NCBI GenBank assembly: GCA_964343975.1
Contig: CAYFLU010000123.1
Span: 1 to 9,954 of the forward strand
From: SCUN01 sp964343975
GTDB lineage: Bacteria > Acidobacteriota > Vicinamibacteria > Vicinamibacterales > SCN-69-37
Reading direction: 5' to 3'
DNA: 9,954 nucleotides
The notes under the pieces were generated by a model. It searched no databases, was not told where the DNA came from, and saw only the letters and a list, made by a program, of their open reading frames with translations. Below are positions 5,840 through 9,954 of this stretch, in pieces. Each line of letters starts with the position of its first letter. The first letter of the stretch is position 1. A program made the translations under genes and the position numbers.

Positions 5840-7306
5840 TTAGCGCCCGGAGAGACCCAACCGCTGACTCCCGTTCGCCCCCGGCACGGCCGAATGACTG
5901 CCGGGGGACAACTTGCTCGGCGGCTGGTTCGGACTGCAACCGCCCTCGAGCGCGCACGCGATGTAGGCGGCAGCGCGGCCGAGACGATTGAAGTGATCCT
6001 GCAGCCAGTTGGCCTTCGCCGATGGATCAGCGCCCAGGGCCGTTTCCACACCCTTCCGGTAGTGCGAAGGATCGGTGATCTTGTCGACGTCCTTGCTCGA
6101 CGGTGGCTGGCTGCGATCGTAGGTGCGCTTCGCGTCTTTGTACGCCTTCTGCCAGTCGCTGAAGCGCTGATTGATGTCGCGATCCTGCACGCGCGCATCG
6201 GCCGACGGCCCGCCAAAGACGCTGTCCAGGCTCGATGGCGCAACAGGCGCATCGTCGACTCGGCCCTTGCCCGTGAAGTGACCGGCAAAGGTCCAACCGG
6301 TGTTGTTCACGGTGTAGGTGTCGATCGTGCCGTTGCTCGAGGGATGGCGCAGCGTAATCCGCTTGAAGGCGTAGCCCTTGAAGTCGCGTTCGCCGGGAAT
6401 CACGAGCGCGGGAATCGTGTCGTCGTACTCGGCCTCGGTGGCCCACCCATCGGCCGATCGCAGCGCAAGGATGCGCCCCTTCGCATCGGTCTGCACGTCG
6501 ACCGGCTCTGGCCGGAGGACCTGAATCAACGTGTGCTCGTACGTCTCCGGCAGGAATCGAATGAGATAGCCGCTCGCCAGATTCCACCGGCCCGCCGGCA
6601 CCTCCCGGTCGCCCTTCTGCGGTTCCGGCTCGCCCTCGAGCACGGCGAGCTTGGCTTGCTCCTCATAGCTCGCACCCGTCGTGAGTGCATCGCGGAGCCG
6701 CGCCTCGGCTTCGAACAACTTGGCGGCGGCCGGCGGCAACCGCGACAGCGCCTGCTCGAGCAATGTGGACGTGACGCGCTCTTCAGCATCCGCTTCCAGC
6801 GAGGCGATGTCGCGCACCGACAGCAGCTGTGCGGCGGCCGCCTTCAAGTCACCGTTGAGTTGGGAAAACCGCGCGTGCGACAGGATCGCCCACAACAAAC
6901 TCTGGATGTCGTGTTGCGGAATCGCGGGGTACTTCCACGCGTTCGTCAGGATCGAGCGAATGATGTCGGCCTTCGGTCCGGTCAACGGCGCAAGCAGGTA
7001 GCCGTCACCACTCGAGGGCCCGGTCGTGCCGGCGTACAAGCAGAAGCTCTCGACCCGCATCTGCCACGCACCCGGCGGAATCGTGAACGCACCATCCGCG
7101 TCGCGGCCGAGGCTGCGCAAATCGCCGAACGTGAGGCCACTCCCCTCTTCGCCCGCATCGAGCAGCGGAAGGTCCCGCAGCACATTCGACAGGCCCGTGG
7201 TGAGGACGGGTTTGGGAGTGAACAGGCGGGAGAGCAGATCCTGGGCCGAAAGAGCCGGTGCCAGGAGAAGGACCGCCGTCGCCAGAGCCGCCGCACGCAT
7301 GCGCAT
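5840..7306 (-). CDS. Secreted protein of unknown function, 488 aa
   Basis: I do not recognise a named family. Residues 1-21 form a clear Sec signal peptide with probable cleavage after PALSA. The N-terminal third has a conserved-looking block: IPPGAWQMRVESFCLYAG (about 76-93), PSSGDGYLLAPLTGP (97-111) and IPQHDIQSLLWAIL (129-142), followed by long helices (about 150-225). The middle (about 235-345) is beta-rich (WNLASGYLIRFLP, TIDTYTVNNTGWTFAGHF). The end is polar, with C451 and C457 close enough to pair, and a Pro/Ser/Gly-rich tail. No transmembrane segment follows the signal, and no catalytic motif stands out. Two in-frame ATGs (7304-7306, 7298-7300) are available and no Shine-Dalgarno is visible. 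It sits 19 bp after the TIM-barrel hydrolase and 27 bp before the secreted amidohydrolase, so it is probably co-transcribed with both and may act in the same compartment as the latter. Confidence 0.85.
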   Translation of the reverse strand: MRMRAAALATAVLLLAPALSAQDLLSRLFTPKPVLTTGLSNVLRDLPLLDAGEEGSGLTFGDLRSLGRDADGAFTIPPGAWQMRVESFCLYAGTTGPSSGDGYLLAPLTGPKADIIRSILTNAWKYPAIPQHDIQSLLWAILSHARFSQLNGDLKAAAAQLLSVRDIASLEADAEERVTSTLLEQALSRLPPAAAKLFEAEARLRDALTTGASYEEQAKLAVLEGEPEPQKGDREVPAGRWNLASGYLIRFLPETYEHTLIQVLRPEPVDVQTDAKGRILALRSADGWATEAEYDDTIPALVIPGERDFKGYAFKRITLRHPSSNGTIDTYTVNNTGWTFAGHFTGKGRVDDAPVAPSSLDSVFGGPSADARVQDRDINQRFSDWQKAYKDAKRTYDRSQPPSSKDVDKITDPSHYRKGVETALGADPSAKANWLQDHFNRLGRAAAYIACALEGGCSPNQPPSKLSPGSHSAVPGANGSQRLGLSGR

Positions 7307-7325
7307 GCGGCTAGTCTAGCGACGT

Positions 7326-8222
7326 TCAGAGGCTTTGAAACACGCGGTTGAAGTTGCCGCCGAAGATCAACTTCTGCGACGCGGCGTCCACATCGAGGTC
7401 GGTCAGCACTTCCATGTGCTGTTCGTACAGGCCCCGTTGCCACCCGCGCGGGAAGAACGACGAGTCGGTGCCGAAGAGCAGGCGTGAGGGACCGACGACG
7501 TCGAGGGCGCGTGCGTAGACCTCGCGGAGCGTCAGGCCGGGGAACATCTTGATCCAGCCGTTGGTGCTCGACGTGTCGAGCAGGATGTTCGGCGCGGCGG
7601 TCGCGGCCATCAGCGCTTCGCGGAAGAAGCCGGCGCCAAAGTGCGGGATGATCACCGGCACGTCGGGATAGTGCACCGCCATCGCCGCCACGGCGAGCGG
7701 ATCGCCGAGCCGCAAATCGAACGGGCTCGGGAGGCCGAGCTTCTTGCGCACGCCGATCGTGAGCACGCCGCAGTGCACGAACACGGCGCGACTGTGCTGT
7801 TGCGCCGCGGCAAACACCGCATCCACTTGCCGGTCGTCGATCGCACAGCCGTGCATCGCGGGGAACAGGCACGCCATGCGCAGTTCCGGCTTCGCAAACG
7901 CCCGCTCGATCAGCACGTCCGCATCATCGGCGCACGGATTGAACATGAACGCGCCGACAAAGCGCGACGGATGCTTCACGACGGCCGCGGCGACCGACGC
8001 TTCGTCGCCGGGGACGCTCGCGATGAGCACGGCGCGCTCGACGCCGGCCGCGGAGAGCTCCGTGGCCCACACGTCCGCCAGCTCGTCGTTCGTGCCGGGC
8101 GCCGTCCAGCCGAGGCGGGCCGGAAGCTCTGCCGCGGCATCGCCTTTCACATCGGGCACACTGCGGCCGAGTGCGCGGAAGAACTGGCTCGAGAAGAAGT
8201 GACAGTGCGCGTCGTTAAGCAT
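7326..8222 (-). CDS. Amidohydrolase-2-type TIM-barrel metal-dependent hydrolase
   Basis: A 298-residue cytosolic protein of the amidohydrolase-2 group (the ACMS decarboxylase/TIM-barrel hydrolase group). Metal ligands appear in the expected order: H6 and H8 in DAHCHFF, H150 in VFVHCG, H194 in IIPHFGAGFFREAL and D253 in LLFGTDSSFF. The C-terminal KLIFGGNFNRVF is the usual closing helix motif. Members hydrolyse or decarboxylate cyclic or aromatic acids; the substrate here cannot be told. There is no signal peptide. The ATG (8220-8222) lies inside the end of the MFS gene, sharing eight bases ATGCTTAA, so translation is probably coupled to the transporter. This pairing suggests the hydrolase acts on something the transporter moves (inference). 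Confidence 0.9.
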   Translation of the reverse strand: MLNDAHCHFFSSQFFRALGRSVPDVKGDAAAELPARLGWTAPGTNDELADVWATELSAAGVERAVLIASVPGDEASVAAAVVKHPSRFVGAFMFNPCADDADVLIERAFAKPELRMACLFPAMHGCAIDDRQVDAVFAAAQQHSRAVFVHCGVLTIGVRKKLGLPSPFDLRLGDPLAVAAMAVHYPDVPVIIPHFGAGFFREALMAATAAPNILLDTSSTNGWIKMFPGLTLREVYARALDVVGPSRLLFGTDSSFFPRGWQRGLYEQHMEVLTDLDVDAASQKLIFGGNFNRVFQSL

Positions 8223-9405
8223 GTTGTGCCTTCACATCCGTACGCGCCTGCCGTCGCTCGAGCGCGAGAAAGTACGGCGCCGAGAGCGCGGCGAGCGCGG
8301 CCGCCACGCCAAACGCGGCGCGATAGCCGAAGTGTTGAATCACGACGCCGAGCGCCGTGGAGCCCGTGCCGATGCCCGTGTCGAACGCCGCAATCATCGC
8401 ACCGTACGCGGCGCCGCGGCGCTCCGGACGCGCGCGGCCGATGATGAGCGCCGCGCAGGCCGGCCACATGAGGCCGTAGCCGGCGCCGAAGATGAACCCG
8501 CCCGCGCCGAGCATGAGCGCGTTCGTGCTGAGCGCCGTCAGCGCCAGACCGGCCGTGGCCAGCGACAGCGCCGGCACGAGCACGCGGCGATGGCCGATGC
8601 GGTCGATGGCACGGCCCACGAGGATGCGGCCGGCGATCATCGCCACCGCCATGGTGATGAGGAAGAGACTGCGCACGTGCACGCCGAGCGTGTCGGCGAA
8701 GAGCGCCGAGAAGCTCGTGACCGCGCCGTACCCGAACGACACCAGCGCCATCGTCACCGACAGCAGCAACGCGCCCATGTCGATGATCTGCCGGCGCGGC
8801 TCAGCGGCGGCCGTCGCGGCCGCAGGCGCGTGCGGGGGCGGCGACGGGAGGCGCCACGCGATCACGAGCATCACGAGATTGAGCGCCAGCAACTCCATGC
8901 AGAGCGTGAACCAGCCGAAGTGGTACACCGCAAACCCGATCGTCGGCGCGGCGCCCACGGCCGTGATCGACGCAAAGCCCCAGTAGCCCAGCCCTTCCGC
9001 GCGACGTGACTCGGGCAGGATCGCCGCCATGTAGGCGCCCGACGCCGTCAGGAGCCCCGACCAGAAGATGCCGTGCACGACGACGAGCGCGATCATGACG
9101 TGGTGATTCGTCGTGAAGGCGTAGAGGAACGAGAACACCGCGATGATCGCGCTGACGACGATGAGGACGCGACGCTGGCCGAGACGGTCGACGAGAGGAC
9201 CCGTGAACGGCGCCGACAGGGCCGAGGCATAGGTCAGCCCGCCCAGAAAGAGACCGGCGGCGGACGTCGACCCGCCGATCGCCAGGATCCGGTCGGGCGC
9301 CGTCGGCAGCAACTGGAAGAGCGAGAGGAACACCGTGAACGTGAATGCGAACAGCGTGAAGAAGCGCGCGGTGAAGAGCGCGTCGCTGGAACCGGCCTTG
9401 GACAT
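8215..9405 (-). CDS. Major facilitator superfamily transporter
   Basis: About 396 residues from the ATG at 9403-9405, the normal size for a 12-helix MFS permease. Helix 1 is FFTLFAFTFTVFLSLFQLLP. The loop 2-3 signature GPLVDRLGQRRVLI (about 69-82) is the MFS motif A, and a second, weaker copy GRAIDRIGHRRVLV follows in the second half. The central cytoplasmic loop is Pro/Ala-rich (about residues 190-207). The frame continues upstream to 9450, but that would overlap the divergent gene at 9432 and adds a non-hydrophobic extension, so I reject it. The substrate is unknown; it could be an importer of a carboxylate or an efflux pump. The gene overlaps the TIM-barrel hydrolase by 8 bp at its end and shares a 26-bp divergent promoter region at its start. 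No Shine-Dalgarno precedes the chosen ATG. Confidence 0.9.
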   Translation of the reverse strand: MSKAGSSDALFTARFFTLFAFTFTVFLSLFQLLPTAPDRILAIGGSTSAAGLFLGGLTYASALSAPFTGPLVDRLGQRRVLIVVSAIIAVFSFLYAFTTNHHVMIALVVVHGIFWSGLLTASGAYMAAILPESRRAEGLGYWGFASITAVGAAPTIGFAVYHFGWFTLCMELLALNLVMLVIAWRLPSPPPHAPAAATAAAEPRRQIIDMGALLLSVTMALVSFGYGAVTSFSALFADTLGVHVRSLFLITMAVAMIAGRILVGRAIDRIGHRRVLVPALSLATAGLALTALSTNALMLGAGGFIFGAGYGLMWPACAALIIGRARPERRGAAYGAMIAAFDTGIGTGSTALGVVIQHFGYRAAFGVAAALAALSAPYFLALERRQARTDVKAQHA

Positions 9406-9415
9406 CGATTCAGCC

Positions 9416-9423
9416 AGTATAAG
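9416..9423. promoter_or_regulatory. Candidate overlapping divergent -10 elements
   Basis: Within the 26 bp between the divergent starts, the plus strand reads TATAAG at 9418-9423 and the minus strand reads TATACT over 9421-9416. Both resemble a -10 box and they overlap. Each lies so close to its ATG (8 and 10 nt) that the transcripts would be leaderless or nearly so, which fits the lack of a Shine-Dalgarno for both genes. No good -35 box is visible on either side. This is an inference from position and AT content in GC-rich DNA. Confidence 0.35.
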
Positions 9424-9431
9424 ATCTGACC

Positions 9432-9923
9432 ATGCCTCCTGTTCGCCCATCGCTCCTCTGGAAGAAGATGCCGCTCGAGAAACGTACGCTTGCCGCCGAG
9501 TCGTTCTGGCAGGACGAGCACGGTCTGGAGCAGCAGGTCGAAGCGATCGTCGCGATCGCGCGCAAGCTCAAGTTCCGGCCGAAGAGCGTGCAGCAGCAGC
9601 CGCTCGATCGCCGCACCAAGCAGCTCGCCCACATGGCGGATGTGTCGGAGACGATCGCCACCCGCGCGCTGATCGCCTACCACCTCACGCATGAGCGCGC
9701 GATGATGGGCGCGTTTCTCGACGCCCTCGGCATCGCGCACGAAAATGGTCTGATCACCGCCGAAGATGTCAGCGCGCCGGATGCCAAGACGATCGCCAAG
9801 GGCGCCGAAACGCTCGCGAAGACCTTTCCAGCGGACGCAGTGGCGCTTTATCTGAACACTCTGCTGACGCAGGATCCGGACACCTGGGCGTCGCTCGACG
9901 GCCTGCCCCAGCTGAACGGTTAA
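9432..9923 (+). CDS. Hypothetical protein, 163 aa, mostly helical
   Basis: I do not recognise a family. The product is soluble, rich in charged residues and Ala/Leu, and reads as a bundle of helices: QQVEAIVAIARKLKF (about 35-49), a basic stretch RPKSVQQQPLDRRTKQLAHM (about 50-69), SETIATRALIAYHLTHERAM (about 72-91), and C-terminal helices ending in YLNTLLTQDPDTW. No signal peptide, membrane segment, Cys motif or catalytic signature is seen. Codon use matches its neighbours, which supports a real gene. The ATG at 9432 has no ribosome site; an in-frame ATG at 9468 follows GGAAGAAG and would give a protein starting MPLEKRTLAAESF, a credible alternative. It diverges from the MFS gene by 26 bp and is the only complete plus-strand gene in the window. 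Confidence 0.75.
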   Translation: MPPVRPSLLWKKMPLEKRTLAAESFWQDEHGLEQQVEAIVAIARKLKFRPKSVQQQPLDRRTKQLAHMADVSETIATRALIAYHLTHERAMMGAFLDALGIAHENGLITAEDVSAPDAKTIAKGAETLAKTFPADAVALYLNTLLTQDPDTWASLDGLPQLNG

Positions 9924-9940
9924 ATCCGCTTCATAAAGCC

Positions 9941-9950
9941 CCGGTACCGG
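9941..9950. repeat. Palindrome CCGGTACCGG after the last gene
   Basis: A perfect 10-bp palindrome lies 17 bp after the TAA of the hypothetical protein gene, flanked by AAG on the left and CTT on the right, which could lengthen the stem with a one-base bulge. It may be the stem of a terminator cut off by the window end, or chance. Confidence 0.25.
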
Positions 9951-9954
9951 ACTT

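Noticed and set aside
4430..7351. A very long open frame on the plus strand (over 970 codons) opposite the two secreted-protein genes
   Set aside because: Its translation is dominated by Arg, His, Val and Ala with no domain, while the minus-strand frames have signal peptides and recognisable motifs. Long antisense open frames are expected when third codon positions are G/C-rich.

Overview
The window is GC-rich, densely coded bacterial DNA with an evident G/C bias at third codon positions. The mix of families suggests a soil-type Acidobacteriota, possibly Vicinamibacteria: a DHCW-motif cupin, YdeI, DUF2071 and DUF3088 proteins, a PAS protein with a C-terminal CxxC/HGICxxC module, and secreted amidohydrolases with Gly/Arg/Gln-rich N-termini. 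This placement is inference; no marker gene is present. A run of exactly 100 N (3060-3159) shows that this is a draft scaffold, perhaps a metagenome bin.

Layout. The left edge carries the 3' end of a plus-strand M23 (LytM-type) peptidase gene (1-354) with a Lys/Ala/Pro-rich tail. It converges on a run of ten minus-strand genes. Listed in coordinate order, so the last transcribed comes first, these are: HD-domain phosphohydrolase (369-950), DHCW-motif cupin (992-1321), PAS-CxxC protein (1351-1989), DUF3088 (2097-2456), DUF2071 (2496-3294, broken by the N gap), YdeI-like protein (3291-3920), secreted YtcJ-like amidohydrolase (4013-5812), a secreted protein of unknown function (5840-7306), amidohydrolase-2-type TIM-barrel hydrolase (7326-8222), and an MFS transporter (8215-9405). 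A small helical protein of unknown function (9432-9923) diverges from the MFS gene across only 26 bp.

How the genes fit together. Two start/stop overlaps point to translational coupling: YdeI/DUF2071 (GTGA, 4 bp) and MFS/hydrolase (ATGCTTAA, 8 bp). The right half (MFS, hydrolase, secreted unknown, secreted amidohydrolase) is spaced tightly enough to be one operon, perhaps for uptake and hydrolysis of a small organic compound. The left half is a string of small cytosolic proteins with no obvious shared pathway. The two halves are separated by a 92-bp intergenic stretch with two perfect hairpins and a direct repeat, which looks like a dispersed repeat element.

I see no rRNA, tRNA, CRISPR, insertion sequence, phage gene or convincing defence system. 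The most open questions are the 488-residue secreted protein, the structured intergenic regions at 2028-2076 and 3921-4012, and the misassembled or unsequenced stretch in DUF2071.
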